64,000 nucleotides of DNA from CAWAMR01 sp963783095 (GCA_963783095.1 CAWAMR010000002.1:1302001-1366000), one strand, 5' to 3'. Positions 1 to 9,852 are shown, counted from the stretch's first letter. Translations and numbers: made by a program. Notes: generated by a model not told the origin, from the sequence alone.

Positions 1-2182
1 TGTTCAGGAGCCGGGGGGTATTGAGCGTCGAGGCCAGTTCAAAGCCCCGCCAGGCAATCGGCTCATCGGGGTTGATCTGCGTGAACAAGCCACCCGTTTT
101 TTCCGCTGCGACCTTCATGAACGCTGGGGAAACTCTCTTGCCAACTCCCACACCGACATAGCGTGTTCCTGCCGGCAACATCGGAATAAGCCTATCGGTG
201 CGATGTTCGCCCAGCGTTGCCACGCCGCCGCCGATATGCACCAGATGGGGATTCTGACCCATTGCCAGCCAGGACTGCGCTTCCTTCAACGCCCCTTCCA
301 GATTCAAAGCTCCGATCAACTGGGTTTGTTCCAAGAACTTCATCCCGGCGGCCAGATTATCGGGCGAAACCGGCATGGGCTGAGGGGCGAACTTGTGGAT
401 GCGCGTGCCGACCGTCATCAAGGCAAAAGTGTCGTCGTGTTCCGCGTTATTGAGCAGATTGCGCAGAATCTCGATCTGTGCCCGCGCCACCAGCGGATCG
501 CGTGCGCCGCTGGCTTCAAAGAGAATCACCCAGTCGCGACGTTCGCGTCGAATCAACCCCGGAAGCTGGGGGCGATAGCGCAACATCAGATACTTGTGAC
601 CATCCTGTTCCGTCGAGGACCAGCGAATACTGGGCGTCGCGTTCGGGTTCGACTCATAGAGATCGACCAGCACATCCTTATCGGCCCTGATATTGCTCTT
701 CTTGTCCGTCAATACCAGGTCGGTGCCCTGAGGTTGAATCTTCATATCGGGATGCGATGGCGAAGTTGCCGTCATCATCGTCCCGCCTTTGACGATGGCG
801 CTAAAGGACCAGTCTCGAACGTGGTTGAGGCTATGACCGGCCGGGAAGCGATAGCTGGTTCGCCCATAGGAAACCGGCAATTTTTGCGAGTAACTGAGGA
901 TGATTCGTTTTTCCTGCCGGCCTTCCAGCGGGAAGACGCGCATCTTGAATAGACTCCCGTCGACCCATTCCAAAAGCGCAGGATCGCGGCGAGCGTAGCG
1001 AATCTTTTCGTAGGTCTGGCGGGCGATGTTGCGCTCGGCCATGCCGCCTTCCATGAGCGTCGATTCTTCGCCGTGGGAGACGTACATCGCCAGCCTGGAT
1101 AACGAGGCATCGGGCGGCAATGGGAAATAGAACGTCCCTTCCATCTGAAAGTTTTCGTGATTGAAGTAAGTTTGGTCGATCGTGGTGCGGGCAAATCCAT
1201 CTTCGATGTGAACATCGATGTGATATTTGACCAGCGAAAGTTTCGCTTCCTGGCCGTAAGGATCGACAGCGACCAGCGCGCCGCCATCGTATCGACCACC
1301 GGGAACCAGCGGCGAATCGGCAGCGATCATCAGTTCGCGCGTCCAGTCGAGTGCATGCGAGGCACGCGGGGCAGTAAGAATATCGGTTGAGCCGATCGCG
1401 AGTTCATGCCCACTGGTGATCGGAGTTGCCAGACCGGTCACTTCAACCTTCCCTTGAGTGACCAGAACGCCGATCCCCTTTTCGCCGGTGCGGACCTCGA
1501 ACTTGGTCCCAAGTGCCGTGACCGTTTTGTCCAGCGTCTCCACGGTGAATCGACCGCGCTGGTCGTCTGCTTCCGTTGCTTCGACAAACACTTCACCCGC
1601 CATCAATTTGAGCTGTCTATCATTTACCAGTTCAACGGATGTCTTTTCGTTGAGGTAAACAATGCTGCCATCCGGCAACTTGACCCGGCGTTTTTCACCG
1701 GGCTTGGTCGTTTCAGTCCGATGCAGTGCCAACTCGGTCGGCTTTGGCGACGTGGGCTTGGGCTTGGCTTTCAATCCCTCCTTGTCAGCTGGGTCCGTTT
1801 CCTGAGCGACTTCGCGCGGTGGTCCCGTGGGGATCGGATCCGACGGTTTCATCCAGATTAGCAACACTGCTGCGAGCGAAGCGGCAGCGGCAAGCGGCGG
1901 AACGAAGGAAAGCCACTTGCGCCTTCGCACCTTGGGCACGTTTGGCTCGGGACGAGCGGTGCTGGGCAACTGGGCCACCACCCGTTCCGCCGTGATGGTC
2001 GAGGCTTCCCGGCGCGGCTCAAAGGTTTGCCGTAACTCGACGTCCTGCATTTGAAACGCTTCCGCCAGAATGAGGTGGTCGGGATTCTCCCCGATCCAGG
2101 CTTGCAGTGCTTGTTCCTGAGTCGGGGTCAATTCCCCGGCGATTCGGGCGGTCAAGAGTTCGAGAGCTTCATCGTGAGTCAT
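1..2182 (-). CDS. FecR/VIT/VWA-like membrane protein (3' end outside window)
   Basis: Open reading frame of at least 727 codons running off the left edge. From the ATG at 2182 it reads a short cytoplasmic N-terminus, one hydrophobic segment (about residues 90-111), a FecR-type domain (about 150-270), a VIT domain (about 295-420, with a typical start such as YHIDVHIEDGFARTT) and then a VWA-like region. The VWA metal site looks degenerate, with EASGA where DxSxS is expected. The start overlaps the stop of the upstream ECF sigma factor by 4 bases (ATGA), so the two are translationally coupled. By position and topology it is probably the cognate anti-sigma or sensor protein, which is an inference. 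VIT and VWA domains usually mediate protein interaction on the outer side of the membrane. Confidence 0.85.
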   Translation of the reverse strand, partial: MTHDEALELLTARIAGELTPTQEQALQAWIGENPDHLILAEAFQMQDVELRQTFEPRREASTITAERVVAQLPSTARPEPNVPKVRRRKWLSFVPPLAAAASLAAVLLIWMKPSDPIPTGPPREVAQETDPADKEGLKAKPKPTSPKPTELALHRTETTKPGEKRRVKLPDGSIVYLNEKTSVELVNDRQLKLMAGEVFVEATEADDQRGRFTVETLDKTVTALGTKFEVRTGEKGIGVLVTQGKVEVTGLATPITSGHELAIGSTDILTAPRASHALDWTRELMIAADSPLVPGGRYDGGALVAVDPYGQEAKLSLVKYHIDVHIEDGFARTTIDQTYFNHENFQMEGTFYFPLPPDASLSRLAMYVSHGEESTLMEGGMAERNIARQTYEKIRYARRDPALLEWVDGSLFKMRVFPLEGRQEKRIILSYSQKLPVSYGRTSYRFPAGHSLNHVRDWSFSAIVKGGTMMTATSPSHPDMKIQPQGTDLVLTDKKSNIRADKDVLVDLYESNPNATPSIRWSSTEQDGHKYLMLRYRPQLPGLIRRERRDWVILFEASGARDPLVARAQIEILRNLLNNAEHDDTFALMTVGTRIHKFAPQPMPVSPDNLAAGMKFLEQTQLIGALNLEGALKEAQSWLAMGQNPHLVHIGGGVATLGEHRTDRLIPMLPAGTRYVGVGVGKRVSPAFMKVAAEKTGGLFTQINPDEPIAWRGFELASTLNTPRLLN

Positions 2183-2730
2183 TGGATACTCCGGCAATTC
2201 GCGAGCCGTTCGCGTAAAATCGCCCGTGCTTTCGTGAGCCGGGCGTTGATGGTTGCAGTGGATACACCGAGCAGTTGAGCAAGATCGCGGTAAGTCAAGT
2301 CGTCGTAGTAGTAGAGCATCACGGCCTGTCGAAAGTCTTCCGGAAGATCTTCCACTTCGGACATGATTTTGCGACGTTCGTCATCGAGCATCGCATTCGA
2401 TTCAGGCTCCGAAAGCAGCTGATCCAGCGATTGTTCCGGATTCAGGGCACTGAAGGAAATGGTGCTGCGTTCCTTGGCCTTGAGCCAGTCCAGACAGGCC
2501 CGGTGGGCGATCCCCATCAGCCAGGTTCCGACCTTGTTATGGTCCGTGAGCGCGCCGAGCGCGCGGAAGCCGCGCAGAAGAGTTTCCTGAGCCAAATCAT
2601 CGGCAACATCGGCCCGCCGAACGCGAGCGTGACAAATGGCAGTGATGCGCGCAGCCCAACGCCGGCTCAAATCGGCATAGGCATCGGTCTGTCCGGCAAG
2701 GGTTCGCCGAACCAGCTCGGCATCGTTCAT
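2179..2730 (-). CDS. ECF-type RNA polymerase sigma factor
   Basis: 183-aa protein with sigma-70 region 2 (about residues 15-85, including the DDLAQETLLRGFRAL helix) and region 4 (about 125-175, with LTYRDLAQLLGVSTATINAR as the helix-turn-helix). It has no region 1 or 3, which defines the ECF group. I chose the ATG at 2730 because GGAGG lies 7 bases upstream; an ATG at 2751 is in frame but has no good ribosome-binding site. Its stop overlaps the start of the FecR/VIT/VWA gene (ATGA), giving a sigma/anti-sigma style operon. The signal sensed is unknown. Confidence 0.92.
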   Translation of the reverse strand: MNDAELVRRTLAGQTDAYADLSRRWAARITAICHARVRRADVADDLAQETLLRGFRALGALTDHNKVGTWLMGIAHRACLDWLKAKERSTISFSALNPEQSLDQLLSEPESNAMLDDERRKIMSEVEDLPEDFRQAVMLYYYDDLTYRDLAQLLGVSTATINARLTKARAILRERLANCRSIQ

Positions 2731-2881
2731 CCGTGGCCCTCCGGGGGGCATCCGTCGTTGGAGAGTGACTCTTCCTGAGTTAGAAGAACGAACAGCCGAA
2801 GTTAATAGTTGCCGACCCTGCGAATCTCGTTACGCGGTGAAAGGGAAACGAGCAAGCACTCAATTACGCCTCAAGCCCAGT

Positions 2882-3210
2882 TCATTTTCCATTCTGGCGC
2901 TTCGCCAATTCCGCACGCAAACGAGCAATTTCAATGTCTGCTGCTTGTCGGGCTTAACGACCATATTATCCGGCACGACTTGCCCAAATTTAGTACTTTT
3001 GGGCAGCGGGTATTGCACCAATAGTTCGTTAAAGAGTTGAAAATCAGGCCGCCGAGCTTGGACCAGGGCAAGACTGGCAAGGGTAATTTTGCGCTGATTG
3101 GATTGGGAGGTCGATTCCATGAAATGCTCCAGCGGCAAACTGCGCAAATAGTCGAGTTCGGCCTTGCGGTAGGCGTATTCCAGAAGCCCCCTCGGTAATG
3201 TTGATCGCAT
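2882..3210 (-). pseudogene. Uma2-like family gene with internal deletion
   Basis: The 5' part (from ATG 3210) encodes the N-terminal signature of a planctomycete Uma2-like family (MRSTLPRGLLEYAYRKAE..., through VVPDNMVV). Right after this, in a different frame, the sequence encodes the family's usual charged C-terminal tail (IARLRAELAKRQNGK and a stop at 2882-2884). The middle of the protein, about 100 or more residues that would hold the nuclease fold, is missing. The simplest reading is an internal deletion that also shifted the frame. The family is known from comparison; the deletion is read directly from the join near 2945. It follows the gene ending at 3242 on the same strand. Confidence 0.75.
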
Positions 3211-3241
3211 GGATCTCTCTCCGAAAAATGTCGCGAATCCC

Positions 3242-5219
3242 TTATTTTGGTGGTGCTTTCGGAACCCCGGCTCGCAAGAAGTCATCCACGTCCTTGAGCA
3301 GTTGTTCCAGGTCAATTTTGACCTTCCCCATCGCCTCCACACCTTTCTTGTCCTCTTCCTCCATCGATTCATTTTTCAAAGCCATCTCGACTTCATCGGT
3401 GAACTTCTTGGCGACCTCCTGTCCTGCCAGCTTCATTTTGAGAATCGTGAGTCGATCCCCGACCGACTTGCACTTCTCGAAGTACTTTCGGGCGGTGGGT
3501 AGTAAGTCGCGCAAGTCCCGGAATTTGCCGAGCGTCGGCCAGGTTTCGTAGATCCACTTCCGCGCTTCCGCATGCTGAGCATCGCGCAATGCCCAGGCTT
3601 TTTTCAAGTCCTCATAGGTTTTCTCTATGGCATCATGAGCTTTGGGGTCATCCTTTGTCTCGGTCAGGGCTTCTTCGTAAGTCTTCAGCGCCTGGTCGAA
3701 TTCGGCCAGTTGCCTGAACGACACCGCTCGAAGGAGGATCGCTTGCACTTTCTTTATCCTGGCCTGAATTGCCGGGTCGTTTTCTTCCTTGATGGCGGTT
3801 TGCAGGACTTCGAGGTGCTCTTTCAAATTCTTCCGCATTTGTTGAAGGATTTCCAGTTGTTGTTCGCAAGGCGCAATCAATGGCGCACCGCTCGGCAACT
3901 CCTTTTCGATTCGCGCCGGAGCTTCTGAATGTCTTCCTCAGCTTCGCCGGAAATCGCATCCAGAATGGTCATGGTCGATTGACCGCGATCGAACGCCGCC
4001 TGGTTTTTCCCACCCTGCTGTTCAAATGCACTGATGTCCTGGAAACAGCGATTCCCGATGATCCGACCATCCCTGATCCGGTTCAGAATTTCGGCGCGAA
4101 CCAGATTGAGCCGGGCCGTCAGTTCTGCTCCCGGCTGGAGGTTGATTGTCCGTACGACCACGCGGTCGTCGAGGATTTCGATCGGTATCCGGGCGATAAC
4201 GCGATCGCCCAGCACCACCTTGGTAAAAGCCGCATTCGAGATCGGCTCCTTGGAAATGAAAACGCCGTCGTGGTTCACCATCTCTTGATGATTGTTCACA
4301 TCGGGGAAATCGTCGTGGCGGATCCAAACGTGTACTGCCCCCTTGGGCGGCACTCCCTTCGCATCGACCAGTTGCAGTTTCAACTGGGCCGTCGTGGTCC
4401 CCAGTTTGACCACCCGATAGCCGATCAAGCCGGTTACTCCCTTGGGGGGCGGCAGGTCGTCGTAGCGCGACATCATCCGGCACTGACAGATACCGTCCTT
4501 CGGATCGCTCAGAAGCTGCATCAACACATTGTCGGCCCGCGTGGCAATTTGCGGCCGGGGAGCGCTATTGGATTTGGCATCCTTTGCCGGGCGCGAACCT
4601 GCCTGAAGCGAATTGCGAATTTGCAGGACGGCAAACACATCATCCTTTTTCACCCACTTATTGAGCGGGCCAAGTGCTGAGGCCTTGAAGCGGAGAATGG
4701 CCTTGTTATTGTTCACGCCGTCGAAGGTGGCCATGATGCCGAAGTCCTGGCCGATCATCAATCCGGCCAGCCGAGCTACGAAAGCGCGATCGTACGTCTG
4801 CATTTTGCGAATGATCGGCGTGACGAAACCGGTTGTCCCATCGTATTGCCGGGCTTGTAAATCGTAGTGGCCCTCGGCGAAATCGATCCGCAGAAAATGC
4901 GTCTTGGTGCCGGTGACTTCATTCATCGTATCCAGCGCTGCAAGTCCTTTTTCATTGACCGTCTTCCAGATCGGCTCCCATTTCTGGGGGGCCAGGCTGT
5001 TCAGATCGACCACTTCCACCGTACCAGATTCCCCAGCGCTGCTTGCAGGCTGCCCTGGAGATCGCGCTTCAAGGCGATGCGGAAGTGTTCGGTAAAATCG
5101 GGATGATCGCCCAGGAAGAATACAACCTTGAGTTGATAGGCAACCTTCATCTCAGGATCGAGTGCCGAAGCGCGTGTGATGAATGCCGTTGCCAGCAGAA
5201 GTGCAAGGAGACAGCGCAT
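3242..5219 (-). CDS. large secreted protein of unknown function, interrupted by two frameshifts
   Basis: Three overlapping frames (5219-5001, 5019-3877, 3898-3242) read as one protein of about 658 aa. It starts at ATG 5219, with GGAGG upstream and a Sec signal peptide (LLALLLATAFITRASA). The first two segments join if one G is added to the G4 run near 5033. The second and third join if one A is added to the A4 run near 3907, giving ESKKELPSGAPL. Both are the same kind of error, a missing base in a homopolymer. The C-terminal third is charged and probably helical (many Glu and Lys, LKTYEEALTETKDDPKAHDA). I recognise no known domain. It could instead be a recently broken gene. Confidence 0.65.
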
Positions 5220-5234
5220 GAATAAGCCTCCGAT

Positions 5235-5792
5235 TTAGTGGAATAGTGAATCCACGTCCAAAGAAAGGTTCGGAAAGGTTGTAAGATCGGTACGATCGCC
5301 GCGCTGGAGGACTCGGACTTCGGCGTATCCCGCCGGTCCAGGTTGACGATACACCTCAAGCGTTCGATCGTTGAGGTTCACGATCCAGTATTCGCGGATG
5401 CCGTTTTCGGCATAGAGAGGCCCCTTGATGTCGCGGTCGAAGTCGATGGAAGAATCAGCCACTTCGATGAGCAGATAAATATCCGCAGGTTGCGGGGCAG
5501 AAGAAACATACAAGTCATCGCGCGGAACCAGCAACGACACATCGGGTTCGGGCCGGCTATCGGTAAGACGAATGGGATCTTGAATACCCAGCAACACCAC
5601 ATCGGGAAGGTGTTTACCAAACCAGCGGTTCAACCCCTTCACACACGCAGCATGAGGATCGCCAATTGACATTTTGTCGAGAACCTCCCCACGGATGAAT
5701 TCAACGCGATGACTTTCGTCGATGATCCCAAACTGGATCATTTCTTCGTATTCATCGACCGTAAACCGATGGCGTGTAAGCACGGCGGACAT
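5235..5792 (-). CDS. Uma2 family putative restriction endonuclease
   Basis: 186-aa protein with the full Uma2 layout: N-terminal RHRFTVDEYEEM, the hydrophobic core RVEFIRGEVLDKM, RPEPDVSLLVP holding the PD motif, YLLIEVADSSIDFDRDIK holding the ExA/ExK-like strand, and YAENGIREYWIVNL. Uma2 proteins have a PD-(D/E)XK-type fold and are greatly expanded in planctomycetes and cyanobacteria; their role is not established. I chose ATG 5792 because the family start (MSAVLTRHRF) begins there, although the frame stays open to 5864. Unlike the deleted paralogue at 2882-3210, this copy is intact. Confidence 0.85.
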   Translation of the reverse strand: MSAVLTRHRFTVDEYEEMIQFGIIDESHRVEFIRGEVLDKMSIGDPHAACVKGLNRWFGKHLPDVVLLGIQDPIRLTDSRPEPDVSLLVPRDDLYVSSAPQPADIYLLIEVADSSIDFDRDIKGPLYAENGIREYWIVNLNDRTLEVYRQPGPAGYAEVRVLQRGDRTDLTTFPNLSLDVDSLFH

Positions 5793-5799
5793 AAATGCT

Positions 5800-5865
5800 C
5801 CTTTGGTCTGGCGTGGGCAGGCATTCTTGCCTGCCTTGACGACTGGCAGGCAGGCCCCAAACAAT
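5800..5865. repeat. short inverted repeat of GGCAGGC units
   Basis: The sequence upstream of the Uma2 gene contains GGGCAGGCATTCTTGCCTGCC followed by a second GGCAGGCAGGCC arm. It can fold into a GC-rich hairpin and looks like a dispersed palindromic repeat. Function unknown. Confidence 0.5.
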
Positions 5866-5980
5866 TATTGTGAGACTAGGGAGATTTGGCGACAACCTTC
5901 ACAAACTTCTTATCCTTAGCCACCAATTGTATCGACATCCCCTCTTTCAATGTGAATATCACCTCCCGAATCAGGCATCG

Positions 5981-6724
5981 CTAATCCGAATTCATCATCT
6001 CTTCCGTCAGATTCGCGTTGGTGAAGACGTTCGATACGTCCTCGTGGTCGTCCAGTGCTTCCATTAGACGAATAATGCGTTTACCCGTTTCCAGATCGAC
6101 ATTGACACCCGCTTTCGGGACCATGGACATTTCCGCCGAGATCGGTGTGATGCCGGCTTTTTGCAAGGCGTCTTGAACCGCTGCGAAGACGCCGACCTCG
6201 CACAGAACCTCGAAGTGATCGCCCGCGCGATTCATGTCCTCGGCACCGGCTTCCAGAACAATGTTCATCAGTGTATCTTCGGTGACCGTCTTCGCATCCA
6301 CCAGAATCACGCCCCGCCGGCTAAACATGTAACCGACGCAGCCAGGATCGCCCATGGTTCCGCCCGAGCGCTCGAACAGTTTGCGGATCTCGCCGTTGGT
6401 GCGGTTGCGGTTGTCGGTCATGGCGTCGACGTAGACGGCAACCCGGCCCGGCCCAAAGCCCTCATAGCCGAGTTCTTCCATGATGTCGCCGCCGAGTTCG
6501 CCCGTGCCGCGCTTGATCGCGCGCTCGATGTTTTCGCGGGGCATGCTCACCGAGCGTGCTTTATCGATCGCGTAACGCAGTTTGAGATTGGTATCCGGAT
6601 CGCCGCCTCCATGCCGGGCGGCAATGATGATATATCGGCTCAACTTGCTGAATACCTTGCCCCGCTTGGCGTCGGCGATGCCCTTCTTGTGAGAGATGTT
6701 TGCCCAATGCGAATGCCCTGCCAT
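5981..6724 (-). CDS. yebC: YebC/PmpR family protein
   Basis: 247-aa protein with the family N-terminus MAGHSHWANISHKKG, the KGKVFSKLSR-like segment, and the conserved GGxGDPDTNxxLRxAIxxARxxxMPRENIERAIKRG block. YebC-family proteins are cytoplasmic; members act as transcription regulators or help ribosomes through difficult peptides. I chose ATG 6724 because GGAGAGG lies just upstream and the family begins there; the frame continues to 6751. It is divergent from the moxR gene across about 190 bases. No frameshift. Confidence 0.95.
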   Translation of the reverse strand: MAGHSHWANISHKKGIADAKRGKVFSKLSRYIIIAARHGGGDPDTNLKLRYAIDKARSVSMPRENIERAIKRGTGELGGDIMEELGYEGFGPGRVAVYVDAMTDNRNRTNGEIRKLFERSGGTMGDPGCVGYMFSRRGVILVDAKTVTEDTLMNIVLEAGAEDMNRAGDHFEVLCEVGVFAAVQDALQKAGITPISAEMSMVPKAGVNVDLETGKRIIRLMEALDDHEDVSNVFTNANLTEEMMNSD

Positions 6725-6917
6725 ATCCTCTCCTTCAAACCACGATACCAATCCATTCCACTATAACGTACGAAGTACTCAGCGATGCCCCGAAACCCGG
6801 GGGAGATTCGGAGTTGTATCAATGCATCATCCGAACTACTGAACGCAGACCTTCCGTTATGGTACAATGTCCGCCATCGATTCTGTCGGAAGCCGCACCA
6901 AACAACACCCTGAGGGA

Positions 6918-7894
6918 ATGCCGACATTGAACGCTCAAGCCATGCCCTCAACTATCTCTCCTCTTCCGGTAGCCGGAGATGCTATCACTCGCCTCCACAG
7001 CAATGTCGCTGGCGTGTTCTTCGGTAAACCCGATGTGATCCGACTCGGCCTGACCACTTTGCTTGCCCAAGGACATCTTTTGCTGGAGGATGTACCCGGT
7101 GTGGGCAAAACCTTGCTCGCCAAGGCGCTGGCCCGAAGCATCGCCGCATCGTTTCATCGTATCCAATTTACCCCCGATTTGCTCCCTGGGGATTTGCTCG
7201 GCACCAGTATCTTCCACCAGCCGAGCGGTCAGTTCATCTTTCAGCCCGGACCCATCTTCGCTCAGGTGATTCTTGCCGATGAAATCAATCGTGCCACACC
7301 GCGAACGCAATCGGCGCTGCTGGAGGCCATGAGCGAACAACAAGTGACCACCGATGGACAGACCCGACCTCTCGGACCGCCCTTTTTCGTGGTTGGCACC
7401 CAGAATCCCTACGAATTTGAAGGAACTTATCCGTTGCCGGAAAGCCAGCTCGATCGGTTCTTGATGCGGATCGAGATCGGCTATCCCGATCGTCCGGCGG
7501 AACGCGAACTCTTGCTCGGCACCGCTGCGGCGAGCCGGTCGATTCGCTGCAATCGGTGATCCAGGCCGTGGAAATCGTTGCCTTGCAAGAACGGGTTCGC
7601 AACGTAAAGGTCGCCGATTCGCTCGCGGACTATATTCTCGACATCTGTGAGGCAACGCGGAGACATCCGGATGTAGCGCTGGGAGCCAGCACGCGGGCCG
7701 CACTTGGATTATACCGCGCAGCTCAAGCCGCTGCACTGATCTCAGGCCGGGACTACGTGGTGCCGGACGATGTCAAAGCGCTGACGATTGCTGTGTTGGC
7801 ACATCGACTTATTTCCAAACGCTGGACGCAAGGAATGCGCGACGACACGGCCAAGCGGGCCTTGTTGGAGATTCTGGAAAAGACGCCGGTTTAA
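6918..7894 (+). CDS. MoxR family AAA+ ATPase, one frameshift
   Basis: ATPase with Walker A (GVGKTLLAKAL), Walker B (VILADEINRATPR), sensor 1 (VGTQNPYE) and the C-terminal lid (DYILDICEATRRHPDVALGASTRAAL). MoxR proteins act as chaperone-like partners of VWA and DUF58 proteins. The reading frame breaks near 7520-7535; adding one base gives ELLLRHRCGEPVDSLQSVIQAVE, joining the frames at 6918-7559 and 7556-7894. ATG 6918 has TGAGGGA before it; other in-frame ATGs are at 6867 and 6942. The expected next gene, DUF58, is at 10724, separated by an accessory island. Confidence 0.85.
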
Positions 7895-7927
7895 GGCAGA
7901 GTGAAAGGAGAGGCGCTGGATTCAATG

Positions 7928-8344
7928 TCATGCACCCGAGAGATTGCTTAAGAACTCGGCGAATGAGTCTGCAATGTGGTAGCAGTTTTCATATCCCCAG
8001 GGACGCTCAGGCAAGTCACCGGCATCTCTCAGACGAAAAAACTCTTTTATGCTCGGATCCAGATGGGGAAGCCGACTTAGCGTCTCGTCATCCCAAAAAA
8101 ACTTCATCTCCGTGTCCAGTGCAAAAACCTGACCGTGGTCGATCCTAGCCACGGAAAGACACCCAGTCATTCCGAAGTGACCATAGCTGATGCAGATCAT
8201 GCCCCTCCCAAGGGGCCAGTGCGTTTTCGATCCGACCAAGCCTGATTGGCGATTCAGAGAAGGAACATAATACCACGAGCGGCGAAAGATAAGAGGTCGT
8301 ACACGTTTAGCAAATGCGATCTGCGAAAGGATAGCTACGATCAT
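7928..8344 (-). pseudogene. SUKH (SMI1/KNR4) domain, C-terminal part
   Basis: The last 85 residues (GMICISYGHFGMTGCLSVAR through HIADSFAEFLSNL) look like the C-terminal half of a SUKH/SMI1-KNR4 domain, a family used as immunity proteins against polymorphic toxins. The N-terminal half is absent. The apparent ATG at 8344 overlaps the ATG of the plus-strand gene at 8343, so it is unlikely to be a true start. A fragment resembling the missing SUKH N-terminus lies at 9100-9232 on the same strand. I infer that one SUKH gene was split. Confidence 0.5.
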
Positions 8345-9008
8345 GAAAGCTTACGCCATTAAGCATTCACTGCACTCGCCGCGGCTGTGCTTCTTTCATT
8401 ACCTGATGTTTCACGGCAGAGAGGTAGCCCAAGCGCCGTACTGTCGTCCGGTATCGCCTATACTTGGCGACGACCTTTCGAAGCCATTGTACTTGATCCA
8501 TAACACACGGATTCCTCACGCTTTTGTCCCCTCGGCCATAAACTTAGTGGTTTCGGAAGAAGCCAAGAATGCCCTCGCTGGCATTCCTCGCATTGCTTTC
8601 ATTCCGGTGTGTTTTCACAAGATCGTCGACTTTCCAGTCTACCCCGCCGGCGACTTCTCATTTCGCGAAACCGTTGAATTTAAGCGCGTACTCGACGGGG
8701 CAGATATTGAGCACTTTTTGGACCGACTTCCCGATATCCCCGCATTACACAACAATGTCGGTTGCTACTACGAGTTGGTTGTTACCCGATTGAGCGATGT
8801 GTCATCGCAATATGATTCTGTGCGCCCCATTATCTGCGAAATGCCAATGGCCGCTACCCGAAAAGCAGAGTTGCTCCTTTCGTCACAGTTGCTTAGGGAC
8901 TATCCTGTGGTCTGGGACAGTTACACGGTGTTCAATGCGGATGCTTTCGAGCGCATATCCCCATTCTTAGACCGGGACTATTTCGGAATTGTTGAACTGG
9001 AGGTCTGA
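8343..9008 (+). CDS. protein of unknown function in accessory island
   Basis: 221-aa open frame from ATG 8343 with no signal peptide and no membrane segment. Two cysteines and several aromatic residues are scattered along it, and the C-terminus is acidic (DRDYFGIVELEV). I do not recognise the family. It lies between two SUKH-like fragments on the opposite strand, so an immunity-type function is possible by association only. Codon use looks ordinary and the frame is uninterrupted. Confidence 0.6.
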   Translation: MKAYAIKHSLHSPRLCFFHYLMFHGREVAQAPYCRPVSPILGDDLSKPLYLIHNTRIPHAFVPSAINLVVSEEAKNALAGIPRIAFIPVCFHKIVDFPVYPAGDFSFRETVEFKRVLDGADIEHFLDRLPDIPALHNNVGCYYELVVTRLSDVSSQYDSVRPIICEMPMAATRKAELLLSSQLLRDYPVVWDSYTVFNADAFERISPFLDRDYFGIVELEV

Positions 9009-9099
9009 AGACAAGAAGCGTCTTGTTCACAATCGTTGATCGTGGTGTGTTGGTCCAGCGAATCTTGCGGCGGTATGGTCACTCGTTCTTGAGGGCAAA

Positions 9100-9232
9100 A
9101 TCGCAGGAAACTGCGATAGTCGTGCGGAAGCGACACGCCGATAAGACGCTTGTCTTCTTCGATCCGTTCAAGTGGCTCCGGTCCTGTCTTTGCGTTAAAT
9201 CGTAGTCGATCCAAGTGCGTTCGGAGATTCAT
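9100..9232 (-). pseudogene. SUKH (SMI1/KNR4) domain, N-terminal remnant
   Basis: From ATG 9232 the frame reads MNLRTHLDRLRFNAKTGPEP, then LIGVSLPHDYRSFLRFC. The LPxDYRxFL motif is the hallmark of the SUKH N-terminus. After about 45 residues the similarity stops and the frame continues as unrelated sequence to 8978. Together with the C-terminal fragment at 7928-8344 it looks like a broken immunity-type gene. Confidence 0.45.
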
Positions 9233-9255
9233 AATAGGTGCCACTCACCAAAAGT

Positions 9256-9852
9256 TTACGATAGCGCCACGCAGGCATCCGGTTTCTCGGTGAAGAAGTG
9301 ATATAAGATCCGGGCGACATTCTTTGCAGTAGAGAGTGGTAGCCATTTACCATTTTCCGCTTCGTACTCGATTTCTGGATCTTCCGTCAACTCAAACCGC
9401 AACCCTTTAGAGAATGCCTTCAGAGCCTTGATGCCGCCCGGTAAACTAGCCACAAAGCGATCGTCGTAATCAAAGGGGCGGTCAAAGAGAGCCGGAATAA
9501 AAATCGTGTCCGTGTCGCCCGATTCAAGAAAATGAGCGGCATATGGCACCTTTACGGAGGCTGGTTTCAGTTTGGCCCGAAACTCGCGAAGAGCTTCAAA
9601 CTCAACGCCCTCATCTTCTTCGAGGTCACCACCATAATCGCCCGCAGCAACATACTTAAGGCAAAGCACAAAGATACCGTAGGTCGTATAACTTCCCACC
9701 CGCGGAAAATCCCTGTCTTCGACCTGCCAGGCATCCACATTAATCTTTTGTCCGATATGCTTTTCCAGTTTGGCGAGATATTGCGCGCGACTATCAGGGC
9801 CGTAATCTTCAAGCCAGTTGCTAAATCGTTCTCGGACAAGGTTTATTCCCAT
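9256..9852 (-). CDS. partner protein of PD-(D/E)XK-like nuclease, unknown family
   Basis: 198-aa acidic, soluble protein beginning at ATG 9852 (MGINLVRERFSNWLEDYG). The frame is open further upstream, but this start sits in the sequence ATGGGAATAA, which also holds the stop of the preceding nuclease-like gene. The two genes therefore overlap by 10 bases and are almost surely co-translated. No domain recognised. An acidic coupled partner could be an immunity or specificity protein, which is an inference only. Confidence 0.65.
   Translation of the reverse strand: MGINLVRERFSNWLEDYGPDSRAQYLAKLEKHIGQKINVDAWQVEDRDFPRVGSYTTYGIFVLCLKYVAAGDYGGDLEEDEGVEFEALREFRAKLKPASVKVPYAAHFLESGDTDTIFIPALFDRPFDYDDRFVASLPGGIKALKAFSKGLRFELTEDPEIEYEAENGKWLPLSTAKNVARILYHFFTEKPDACVALS

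Noticed and set aside
775..1299. 174-aa minus frame inside the FecR/VIT/VWA gene
   Set aside because: It is one frame off the real, continuously open VIT-domain frame and reads low-complexity Arg/Ser sequence.
3877..3907. Programmed -1 frameshift at the A4 run
   Set aside because: There is no classical slippery heptamer or downstream pseudoknot, and other genes here show the same kind of missing-base break, so error is more likely.
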